Shown one piece after another: positions 17,497-26,227 of a stretch of DNA of 64,000 bases (position 1 is its first letter; every line of letters starts with the position of its first letter). A program made the position numbers and the translations under genes. The DNA is from Lutibacter sp. A80 (lineage in GTDB: Bacteria > Bacteroidota > Bacteroidia > Flavobacteriales > Flavobacteriaceae). A model generated the notes under the pieces. It had not been told where the DNA came from and did not search any database. It was given only the letters and a program-made list of their open reading frames with translations. Location: the NCBI RefSeq assembly GCF_022429645.1, contig NZ_CP092480.1, forward strand, positions 1,267,501-1,331,500. The letters run 5' to 3'.

Positions 17497-19182
17497 TTAT
17501 GATCTAGGAATTAATTTCACCCAACTTAAATTATCAAAATACATTTTTTGCAATCCTACAGCATCTGAATTATTAGATACTACAACTTTTAAATCAAATC
17601 TTGTTCCCGATGCAATAGCTGCAGTTGTGATATCTTGACTAATTTCAATCCATTCACCACGAGGTAAATTTTCAATATCCCAAACTATTTCTTGACTAGG
17701 TTTTTGAATAATGTTAGTGAATGTTTTCATAGTATTACCTGGCTCAAGGTAAACCATATAAGATACTCTGTAAGTACCTGCTTCTATTCCATTAGGTTTA
17801 GAAAAATCTGATCCTTGTAACGCTACAGTTACCACTCCGTCTGCGCTTTCATATTTCATAGATGCTTCACCTTCATAAAATTTATCAGTAGTTCTATAAA
17901 ATGGCAATCCTAAATTATCATTAGCAGCTCCAACCCAATAACCATCACAATCTGCTTTTCTAGTTGTATTTCCTGAAGAAGAAGCATTTTCAAATCCAGC
18001 CCACGATTCTACTAACACATTACTTCCTAAGTCCATAGTAACTATAGTTGGCTCAAAGTCATCTAACACTCTAGAATCTACTGAAACTATATTTCCTCCA
18101 GAATAAGCAAGTGTTATAGTATCTGTATTATAAACTGGTTCTGCTAATGTTAATTCTATAATAGTAGCATCTTCTGAATTAATTTTAGCTGAGCTTACAG
18201 CAATATTTTGGTCAAAACCAGCTGTTTCATTAGTTACATGTACTGTAAAAAAATCTTCTTGTTGTACCAAAGCAGCTACTTCTCCAGTAACGCTAAAAGA
18301 AATTACATTATCTGTAATACTAACTTTACCTGTTCTTACAAACGGTGCTGTAGATGGTAATACTTCAATTTTTAAAGGAATTATTTTTGATATTGTTTTT
18401 TTAGGAACTTCTTCACCAGCTCTAATGGATTCCATATAACTTGTAAATTCTCCAAGCTTATTATATTTTACAACTGCAGTATCACCTCCACTTGTTTCTG
18501 GTTTTCCTCCGTCAAGATACCATTTTGTTCCTGTTGGTCTTCCTTCAGTTGATTTATCTACATACATTAAATCTTGACCTGCTTCAATAGATACTGTTTG
18601 CCAAGAATCAATTTCTTCTTCTGAAGGTATTTGATCCTGTGTTAATGTTAATACCTTTACCAATGTTGGGTTTAACGGATCTGAATAATCGTATTTAAAA
18701 ATTTCACAAGCAGGATTTGGATTAGCAAAAACATCTACTGTAAATTTTTGTTCAATTTCCCATGAACCATCTGAAAGTTTTGAAGAATTTGCTACAGAAT
18801 CTTTAAAAACATTTGTAAGAACTACTTCTTGAATACCAGGCTCAACAAAAAGCACATTTGCTAAATCTTCAGCTGATTCAGTTCCCGGAATTATAAAAGG
18901 TGTATAAATTGAATCTTTATCTGTAATCTCTTTATTTAAAAAATTACAAGAAGCTGGGATTGTCCATTTATGACTTATTGCATTTTGTGAAACATCGTAA
19001 AAAGCAATATAATTATCTATGTTTATTTGTTTCTCTGTAAGATCAAAATTTGCTGCTACTCCATCACCAGTATACCAAGAAAAACTTGAATAATCTCCGA
19101 AAGGTGCTTCATAATCATCTTCGCAACCTATAGTAAAGCCTAAGGTTAAAAATAATAGTGATATGATTAATATTTTTTTCAT
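17497..19182 (-). CDS. Surface glycan-binding lipoprotein (SusE-position SGBP)
   Basis: 561 residues with lipoprotein signal TIGC (Cys20) followed by EDD, a surface-export signature. It has a beta-rich, multi-domain build: an N-terminal PKD-like region (ISHKWTIPASC near 70; GTKWYLDGG near 215), a middle Ig-like region and a C-terminal jelly-roll-like domain of about 160 residues starting near 400 (ADCDGYWVGAAND, then MYFDNLSWVKL). The latter looks like a carbohydrate-binding module. Directly after SusD (19-bp gap), it occupies the usual SusE/SGBP position and should capture polysaccharide at the cell surface. I see no catalytic motif. Confidence 0.78.
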   Translation of the reverse strand: MKKILIISLLFLTLGFTIGCEDDYEAPFGDYSSFSWYTGDGVAANFDLTEKQINIDNYIAFYDVSQNAISHKWTIPASCNFLNKEITDKDSIYTPFIIPGTESAEDLANVLFVEPGIQEVVLTNVFKDSVANSSKLSDGSWEIEQKFTVDVFANPNPACEIFKYDYSDPLNPTLVKVLTLTQDQIPSEEEIDSWQTVSIEAGQDLMYVDKSTEGRPTGTKWYLDGGKPETSGGDTAVVKYNKLGEFTSYMESIRAGEEVPKKTISKIIPLKIEVLPSTAPFVRTGKVSITDNVISFSVTGEVAALVQQEDFFTVHVTNETAGFDQNIAVSSAKINSEDATIIELTLAEPVYNTDTITLAYSGGNIVSVDSRVLDDFEPTIVTMDLGSNVLVESWAGFENASSSGNTTRKADCDGYWVGAANDNLGLPFYRTTDKFYEGEASMKYESADGVVTVALQGSDFSKPNGIEAGTYRVSYMVYLEPGNTMKTFTNIIQKPSQEIVWDIENLPRGEWIEISQDITTAAIASGTRFDLKVVVSNNSDAVGLQKMYFDNLSWVKLIPRS

Positions 19183-19201
19183 TTTATTGATTTTAAATTA
19201 G

Positions 19202-20956
19202 TTAATTTACGTTTGAATTATTTAATACTTCAGTTAAAGGAAGCGGTAAATATCCGTGTAAACCTTCATTATAATTGGCCGCAGCCTGCACATATTCTTT
19301 AATTGTTATTTTATTATTAGAAGGATCTTCACTTAAACCTAATTGAAGTAAACTTGCTGCCCGTTTAGCTGTAGTTCCTTCTTCAGTTGTATAAGAATAA
19401 TCAATTAAATTAAAATCTAAAGCTGCTAAATCTTCAAAACGTTGTTTTGTAACTCCCCATCTTCTCAAATCTATTGTTCTAGTATCAAAACCTTCACAAG
19501 CTAGTTCTAATGGACGTTCAACAAACATTAGTTGTTCCATTAAAGTTTCTTCTGTATAAGTTATACCATTAAAATCATGTCCCGATCCATCATCTTCACC
19601 TAGTAATACTAACCCCCAACGTTGACGAATTTTATTAATATATTTTAAAGCTCCGTCAATATCTCCTGTTTTAATTAAACATTCTGCATACATTAAATAA
19701 ACATCTGCTAAGCGATTAACAACAACATTTTTTCCTGATTTCCATGGTGAATCGCCTACTTCAGCTTCTTTTGTTACAATGTCATGATTTGTGAATTTTT
19801 TAAAATTCGAAAATATTGTATTTGTAAACCCTGCCACTTGATTAGCCGCAGCATATTTGTAGTATTCAGATTGATTATCGTTTACAACAGCTATCATTTG
19901 CGCTCCTCTTAATGGAATATCTCTTAATTTAAGCCCCCCTGCCCCATCATCTACATAATTACGGTTGTCTTGAGAATCTAAAGGTTCCGTTGAATATTCA
20001 TATGTAAGCCAAGCTGCTGGAACAAATTCACTTGCACCTTGTATAATTCCAGTTGGTGCAGTATATCTAGCCCATCTTGTAAAGAAACTTTCTTCGTCCC
20101 ATTGTGTTTCTTCTGTTTGCTGTACAGCTGAATAATTTAATTCAAAAATAGATTCATCATTATAATCTCCAGCTGACGTAAATAACAAGTTAACTTCATC
20201 TCCTTCTAACAATCTATAACCATAAGCTCCATTATTTATAACATCACTTAAATATTCTTTTGCTTTTTCATATTCTTCAGTGTATAGGTAACTTTTTCCT
20301 AAAATAGTTGCTGCTGTACCCGCTGTAACTCTTGATTTTTGCTCAAACTGAGCTGGTAAATTTTCATATGCATATTGTAAATCTTCTCTAAAAAAAGCAA
20401 TTACTTCTTCAGATGAAGATACTGGCTTTGAAAATTCCTCAGCATTTCCAGGTACAGATTCTCTAATTACAATTTTACCTTCATTATAACTTGAATGCAA
20501 GTAAAAATGAACTAAACCTCTAAAAAATCGGGCTTGCCCCATTTGCTCTGTCCATCTAGCATCACTCTTATACTCTTCATCCATATTATTTAGCCCTTCA
20601 ATTACTTGATTTGCTCTAAAAATAACTTGGTACATAGCATCCCATCTTTGACTAACTTCTTTATTTGTATTACTAAATGTTTTATAATACCAAGGTTGTC
20701 CTGTACCTAAAGGACTTGTTCTAAATTTTGGATATGCTATATCACTTCTCCAAGATTCAACATTATAGAATAAAATAAAGTGATTTAACATCGCTCCATA
20801 TACTGAGGTTAAATTAGCATCTGTTTCTTCTAAATTTGACCAGTAAATATCTGCTGATATATTATTTGGATTATCTTCTTCTAGATAATCTGAACAAGAT
20901 TGCACTGAGAATGTTAATGCAATTATACTTATAAAATATATTATATGTTTTTTCAT
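19202..20956 (-). CDS. SusD/RagB-family glycan-binding lipoprotein
   Basis: 584 residues, lipoprotein signal VQSC (Cys21) then SDYLEED. SusD-type features are the N-terminal helical region with QARFFRGLVHFYLHSSY and a C-terminal VERPLELACEGFDTRTIDLRRW block, ending with GYLPLPLTEVLNN. It is distinct from the SusD at 2262-3974, so the locus carries two import systems, which supports two ligands or two oligosaccharide classes. It lies 16 bp after its SusC and before the SGBP gene. Confidence 0.92.
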   Translation of the reverse strand: MKKHIIYFISIIALTFSVQSCSDYLEEDNPNNISADIYWSNLEETDANLTSVYGAMLNHFILFYNVESWRSDIAYPKFRTSPLGTGQPWYYKTFSNTNKEVSQRWDAMYQVIFRANQVIEGLNNMDEEYKSDARWTEQMGQARFFRGLVHFYLHSSYNEGKIVIRESVPGNAEEFSKPVSSSEEVIAFFREDLQYAYENLPAQFEQKSRVTAGTAATILGKSYLYTEEYEKAKEYLSDVINNGAYGYRLLEGDEVNLLFTSAGDYNDESIFELNYSAVQQTEETQWDEESFFTRWARYTAPTGIIQGASEFVPAAWLTYEYSTEPLDSQDNRNYVDDGAGGLKLRDIPLRGAQMIAVVNDNQSEYYKYAAANQVAGFTNTIFSNFKKFTNHDIVTKEAEVGDSPWKSGKNVVVNRLADVYLMYAECLIKTGDIDGALKYINKIRQRWGLVLLGEDDGSGHDFNGITYTEETLMEQLMFVERPLELACEGFDTRTIDLRRWGVTKQRFEDLAALDFNLIDYSYTTEEGTTAKRAASLLQLGLSEDPSNNKITIKEYVQAAANYNEGLHGYLPLPLTEVLNNSNVN

Positions 20957-20972
20957 GTGAATATTTTTATTA

Positions 20973-23900
20973 TTAAAAATTAAATTTAATACCTAAACTA
21001 TATAATGAAGCTAAAGGATATCTTGAAACATCCATTCCATTTCTAGCTACGTTAGACCCTCCTACTTCAGGATCATATCCCTCATATTTAGTAAATGTTA
21101 ATGCATTTTGAGCCAAAACAAAAATTCTAAAATTTGAAATATTTAATTTTTCTAATTTCTTTTTTGGAATTGTATACCCTATAGAAACTAATTTCAATCT
21201 TATATAATCACCATCCTCAAGCCAATAATCTGTAGTAGCAACTAAATTAGGTAGACCACTTTTAGAATCTCCTGTCCACAATGGAATATTTGATGTTGGA
21301 TTTTCTGGAGTCCACATATTTACAAGATCTCCGTGCGTAGCGTACGTATATGTTGCTGCTTTTGTACCATTCATAATTTCTGCTCCACTTGAACCATACC
21401 AATTCATTGTAAAGTCGAAATTATTATAAATCCATTTAAAATTAAATCCAATTTCAAAATCAGATTGTCCACTTCCCATATAATGTCTATCTTCTACAGT
21501 TATATCTCCATCATCATTATGATCTACATATATTAAATCTCCAAAATCTGCATTTATTTTTGAAGGATATTTTCTATATGCATCTAATTGCTCTTGGGTT
21601 TGAATTACTCCATCTGTTTCATATAACCAAAAAGCACCTGCTTCATATCCTTCAGCTAAAACTGTAACCATTGAATTAGTATCTCCGGAAATTAATGTAG
21701 AATTTGAGTTATAGATTAAATTTCTATCACCTTCCATACTTGTAATTTCGTTATCATTCATTGCAAAAACAGCATTTGCTTGTAACTTATGTTTACCAAA
21801 AGTTTTTTGATATCCTGCAGCTATTTCTAAACCTGTATTTTTCATATCACCAACATTTAATGTAATACTTGGATCATAATAAGCTCCTGCAGAACCAGGT
21901 AATTCAACTTGAAACAACATATCATCTTTATTGGTTATATAATAATCTGCTGTTAACGTTATACTATTTTTAAGAAAAGAAAAATCAAAACCAAGGTTTT
22001 GTTGAACAGAAGTTTCCCATTTAACATCTCTATTAGCATAGGATTTTATAGAAGAGCCATAATTTACATAGTTATCAGACTCATCAAAAATATAATCACT
22101 TCCTTGTTCAATACTACTTGAATATTCGTAAGCAGGAAAACTTTCATTACCTACAGTACCATAACTAGCTCTAATTTTAAAATTATTTACAATGGGCTTA
22201 ATTGATTCCCAAAAGTTTTCATCAGAAACATTCCAACCTAAAGAAACTGAAGGAAATGTACCCCAACGATTTGCTTCACCAAATTTAGAAGAACCATCTT
22301 TACGAATAACACCAGAAAATAAATACTTCCCTTTATAATCATATTGAATTCTTCCTAAAAAACTTAATATTTTAGTATTATAATTAAATCCTGAGTAAGC
22401 ATCAGGATTAATTGTAGCCCCATTTAACACTTCTACATTTTCATTTGTTACACCTTGTTTATAAGCTGTAAAAGTTTCATAACTGTTCTCATAAACAGAA
22501 CCATTTAATACAGCACCTACAGTATGATTTCCAAAAGATTCTTTATAATCTAACCCTACATCAAAAGAAAAAGTTGTTGCTCTAGATGTAGTTGCTTGTA
22601 CATAACTTTTTGTTGGATCTACTTCACTTGTTCCCTCTAAAACATTAGTAACCGTATAAGGAGGTACAAAAATATTTCTTAAATAATTAGTAGTGGATCC
22701 TCCTACGTTTGATGTAAGTTTTAATTGGTCCATTAACTTTCTTGTAACACTTAAACTTGTATTTAAACGATCACTTTTACTATTATCTTTTCTCTTTAAA
22801 CTATTTACTAGTATATTTAACGGTGTAGTAACACCTCCTGTACCATCAGTAAAAACTTCACTTGCATCAGGGTCAACTTCTGGGTAATATGATGGATAAC
22901 GTTGTGCATTTACAATTAAACCATTACTGGCTCTTTCAGTATCTTGTATAGTAAACGCAATACTTGAAGTAATTTTCCATTTATCTACATTGTATGAAGT
23001 TGTCGCACGTCCATTATATCTTTTATATCCTGAATTTAACAATACACCTTCTTGATTAAAAAATCCACCTACAGCATTGTATGAAAAATCTCCTGTACCT
23101 CCTGAAACATTTAAAGAGTATTGCTGTGTACTTGCATTATCTACCAATACATAATCGCTAAATTTATTATCATTATTTAACCATTCTGGATTTTTACTTG
23201 GTCCTGGTTCATAATTCCAATCTGTATAGGCATATCTCATATTTTCAAAATATACTCTATCATTAGTATTCATTAAAGGAACATCTTCTCCTAAATGTTG
23301 CACCCCATAATTTGCATCAATACTAACATTTGTTTTTCCTACTTTTCCTTTTTTAGTTGTTATTAAAATAACCCCCGCTGCACCTCTTGTTCCATAAACT
23401 GCTGCAGAAGCGGCGTCTTTTAACACATCAATAGTTTCAATTTCGTTAGCACTTAAGCCTGGATCTCCTTGTTGTGGAATACCGTCAACAACAAACAAAG
23501 GAGTATTTGAGCCTCCTAAAGAAGTAATACCTCTAATTTGAATGCTTGATTCTGATCCAGGTTCCCCCGAAGCACTAGTAATATTAACACCTGCAACTTG
23601 ACCTTGTAACATTGATGCTACATCTGATGCTACAAATTCTTCTATATTTTCTGCTTTAATTTGAGAAACTGCTCCTGTTAACTCTTTTTTAGAAACAGTA
23701 CCGTATCCAATTACAACTACCTCATCTAAACTTTGAGTATCTGAAGCCATTGAGATATTGAGTTGACTTTTTTCTACTTTAATAGATTTAGGAGTCATTC
23801 CAACAAAACTAAATACTAAAATATCTCCTTTTTTTGCTACAATGGAATATTGTCCATCAAAATTAGTAGTAGTTCCAGTATTTGTACCTTTAACAAGTAC

Positions 23901-24059
23901 TGTAACACCTGGTATAGGAAATCCGTCTTCAACAGCAGTAACAACCCCTTGAACTGTAATTTCTTGCGCTTGTAAACTTATGGTAAACAAAAACACAAAT
24001 ACAGCAGAAAGTATACTACCTCTTACTTTGTTTGAAATAAATAATCTTTTGTTTTTCAT
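20973..24059 (-). CDS. SusC/RagA TonB-dependent oligosaccharide transporter
   Basis: 1,028 residues. A signal peptide (ISLQAQ near 27-32) precedes a carboxypeptidase-D-like domain (VQGVVTAVEDGFPIPGVTV; TTNFDGQYS). The TonB-box region is LDEVVVIGYGTVSKKELTG. The plug carries IQIRGITSLGGSNTPLFVVDG and VLKDAASAAVYGTRGAAGVI. The barrel ends in LGIKFNF. It follows the GH110 gene by 35 bp and precedes its SusD partner by 16 bp. In the lambda-carrageenan model it imports sulfated galacto-oligosaccharides made by surface endo-enzymes (inference). Confidence 0.93.
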   Translation of the reverse strand: MKNKRLFISNKVRGSILSAVFVFLFTISLQAQEITVQGVVTAVEDGFPIPGVTVLVKGTNTGTTTNFDGQYSIVAKKGDILVFSFVGMTPKSIKVEKSQLNISMASDTQSLDEVVVIGYGTVSKKELTGAVSQIKAENIEEFVASDVASMLQGQVAGVNITSASGEPGSESSIQIRGITSLGGSNTPLFVVDGIPQQGDPGLSANEIETIDVLKDAASAAVYGTRGAAGVILITTKKGKVGKTNVSIDANYGVQHLGEDVPLMNTNDRVYFENMRYAYTDWNYEPGPSKNPEWLNNDNKFSDYVLVDNASTQQYSLNVSGGTGDFSYNAVGGFFNQEGVLLNSGYKRYNGRATTSYNVDKWKITSSIAFTIQDTERASNGLIVNAQRYPSYYPEVDPDASEVFTDGTGGVTTPLNILVNSLKRKDNSKSDRLNTSLSVTRKLMDQLKLTSNVGGSTTNYLRNIFVPPYTVTNVLEGTSEVDPTKSYVQATTSRATTFSFDVGLDYKESFGNHTVGAVLNGSVYENSYETFTAYKQGVTNENVEVLNGATINPDAYSGFNYNTKILSFLGRIQYDYKGKYLFSGVIRKDGSSKFGEANRWGTFPSVSLGWNVSDENFWESIKPIVNNFKIRASYGTVGNESFPAYEYSSSIEQGSDYIFDESDNYVNYGSSIKSYANRDVKWETSVQQNLGFDFSFLKNSITLTADYYITNKDDMLFQVELPGSAGAYYDPSITLNVGDMKNTGLEIAAGYQKTFGKHKLQANAVFAMNDNEITSMEGDRNLIYNSNSTLISGDTNSMVTVLAEGYEAGAFWLYETDGVIQTQEQLDAYRKYPSKINADFGDLIYVDHNDDGDITVEDRHYMGSGQSDFEIGFNFKWIYNNFDFTMNWYGSSGAEIMNGTKAATYTYATHGDLVNMWTPENPTSNIPLWTGDSKSGLPNLVATTDYWLEDGDYIRLKLVSIGYTIPKKKLEKLNISNFRIFVLAQNALTFTKYEGYDPEVGGSNVARNGMDVSRYPLASLYSLGIKFNF

Positions 24060-24094
24060 TTGATTAACTTTGGTTTGGTTTGTATTAATTAATT

Positions 24095-25993
24095 TTATCT
24101 AAATTTTAAACTCTGTAATTTTTCATCAGCTTTTAATATAACATTTGCTTTTCCTTTATATTTATTCTTTTGAAATTTTATATTTTTTGAATGTTCTATT
24201 TTAATTGCTGGATTTTCTGGGTATAACATTGGAAAATTACCTGAGTTTATAATTGAATTACCTTTAAATAATAAACCATCGGTATTTATAATTTGTAAAA
24301 TTAAATTGTCGAAATGATTGAATTTATTATTAGTAATTTCAATATTTTTAAATGCTATATTTTGATTATCATCATCGGTATCAAAACGAATAACTCCTCT
24401 ATTAAAACCACTATGTTGGCAATCTTGAAAAGTATTATTTTCAATCACTAAATCTTTGACGCTTCCAGACTCGTACCAGCTACTACTTTCAACAGGAATT
24501 AAAATAGCTTCCATTTCAGTACTAAAATAGCTATCCTTAATCACAGTTTTTTTAGGTGTAGAAATTAGCAACCCCCTAGCTCTGTTATTACTTATATTAC
24601 AATTCTCTACAGTAAATTCTGGATATGCATCTAAATTTTCTACTAAATCTCCTGTTTTTAAATATGTAGGAAGTTTCTCATCAAATGTAATTATTTGATA
24701 CCTTCCATTTAAATATTGTATATTTTTAATTGTTGCTTTACTATAAGGATCGAAAGAATCACTTAAACGTACAAAACCTAAATTATCATTCACCTGCCCT
24801 ATTACAAACCCTTGTTGTTGATGGTGCCCCATTCTTACTCCAATTCTATATTCATCTATAATATCTACAATTATTTGATAGGTACCATGTACATTTGAAG
24901 CATCATCTAATTGATTTTGAAAAGTACAGTTTTTTAATACTACTTTCCCTCTACAACCTACAAAGTGAGTAGCATCGGCTGTTGTTGAAACCATACGTCC
25001 TTTTGAAGGGGTTACATTGAAATTATCTAATATTAAATCTGAAGAATTTTCAGCAATAATCCCCATACCTCCAGCATGGTGTACATTTACATTCTGTGCA
25101 TTAAATCCTTTAGTTTGTGTAACTCTAAAAGCTGGAGAAACGCGATTATAACCTTGACTTCCTTTCATTGTTAAAATCATTCCAACTGGAGGTAGTTCTT
25201 TTTTATGCCCGTAAACTCGAACTAACCCAGGTTTTAACTGTTCTACTTTAGCTCTATTCTCCCAGCCAATATTTCTTATAATTAAATCTTTAGTATCGAC
25301 CTCATATTTGTACTTAATTTTATCAATATTATTAGTAATTGAAGTCTTTGATTTTGTTGAAATATTGGTATATTTTTCTGTCTCAAAAGCAATAGCTTTT
25401 CTATCTGGATCATATAAAATAGATTGCCCTAAACTATGTTCGTAGTATTCTTTTATAAAAAATATTTCACCATTTCTTATATCATAAGGATACTCATCTG
25501 ATATTTGCATATCAAAAGTTTTATTTTCTTTATCATTTGCAACAATAAGTCCCTCGCTATGAAATGCCTCATTCCAATCTATTGAAACATTTTTTACAGT
25601 AATATTTGAACTATTGTCAATTAAAAAAGGAATTATTACACCATGAAATATAAAGGTCGAACCATTACCATTTATTGTTAAATTTTTAAAATCAAAAATT
25701 GGAAATGGTGTTTTTACCATTAAATCTCCATGATTAGAAATATAACAGAATTTTTCATAACCTTTATCAGGATAAAAATGATAAGTTCCTTTTTCAAAAG
25801 TTATTTCAGAAATTGGCCTTTCTTTAGCTTCCAATATTCTGGCAACCACTGCTGGAGTTGCATCGTCGGAAATTGCTACACTAAAATATACTGGTGTTGC
25901 TTTTACTATTTGTGTATTACTTGCAAGTAAAAAACCCGTTACTAATAGTATAGTAATCATTAAAAGTTTAGATGTTAATTTATACCTTATCAT
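24095..25993 (-). CDS. GH110 alpha-1,3-galactosidase
   Basis: 632 residues with a hydrophobic N-terminal signal. The protein is a right-handed parallel beta-helix with GH110 landmarks: ADATHFVGCRGK (Asp340), QLDDASNVHGTY (Asp363, Asp364), the HHQQQGF segment and many short strand repeats such as FTVENCNISNNRARG. The acidic residues at 340 and 363/364 recur at 300 and 323/324 in the second copy at 57938-59755 and are likely catalytic. GH110 enzymes release alpha-1,3-linked galactose; a marine member has been linked to lambda-carrageenan disaccharide backbone. It is the first gene of the second SusCD operon. Confidence 0.85.
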   Translation of the reverse strand: MIRYKLTSKLLMITILLVTGFLLASNTQIVKATPVYFSVAISDDATPAVVARILEAKERPISEITFEKGTYHFYPDKGYEKFCYISNHGDLMVKTPFPIFDFKNLTINGNGSTFIFHGVIIPFLIDNSSNITVKNVSIDWNEAFHSEGLIVANDKENKTFDMQISDEYPYDIRNGEIFFIKEYYEHSLGQSILYDPDRKAIAFETEKYTNISTKSKTSITNNIDKIKYKYEVDTKDLIIRNIGWENRAKVEQLKPGLVRVYGHKKELPPVGMILTMKGSQGYNRVSPAFRVTQTKGFNAQNVNVHHAGGMGIIAENSSDLILDNFNVTPSKGRMVSTTADATHFVGCRGKVVLKNCTFQNQLDDASNVHGTYQIIVDIIDEYRIGVRMGHHQQQGFVIGQVNDNLGFVRLSDSFDPYSKATIKNIQYLNGRYQIITFDEKLPTYLKTGDLVENLDAYPEFTVENCNISNNRARGLLISTPKKTVIKDSYFSTEMEAILIPVESSSWYESGSVKDLVIENNTFQDCQHSGFNRGVIRFDTDDDNQNIAFKNIEITNNKFNHFDNLILQIINTDGLLFKGNSIINSGNFPMLYPENPAIKIEHSKNIKFQKNKYKGKANVILKADEKLQSLKFR

Positions 25994-26134
25994 TTTTTAT
26001 AGTTAAGCTTATGTTATTTTTAATTTATAGTATAAAATTTGAAATTTAATAACACTAAGGTGTCTTAAAGAGTAAATAAAATGTACTCACAAGTATAATT
26101 AATTGATTTACAGTATAATAAACTCAAAGAAAAC

Positions 26135-26201
26135 TATTATTATTTTAAATTTTAAACAAAAAAAGTAACAAAAAACCTAAAACAAGTTCTTAATTACCTT
26201 T
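26135..26201 (-). promoter_or_regulatory. Degenerate fifth regulon-type operator upstream of GH110
   Basis: ACC-containing half-sites with A at 26175 and 26196 are 21 bp apart (second half ATTACCTTT, close to the other sites; first half AAAACCTAA, poor). CAAAGAAA at 26135 is 40 rather than 41 bp from the first A. It is the only element in this 234-bp gap that resembles the four clear operators. Tentative. Confidence 0.25.
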
Positions 26202-26227
26202 TTATATAAGTATTTTATCTTAGAAAA

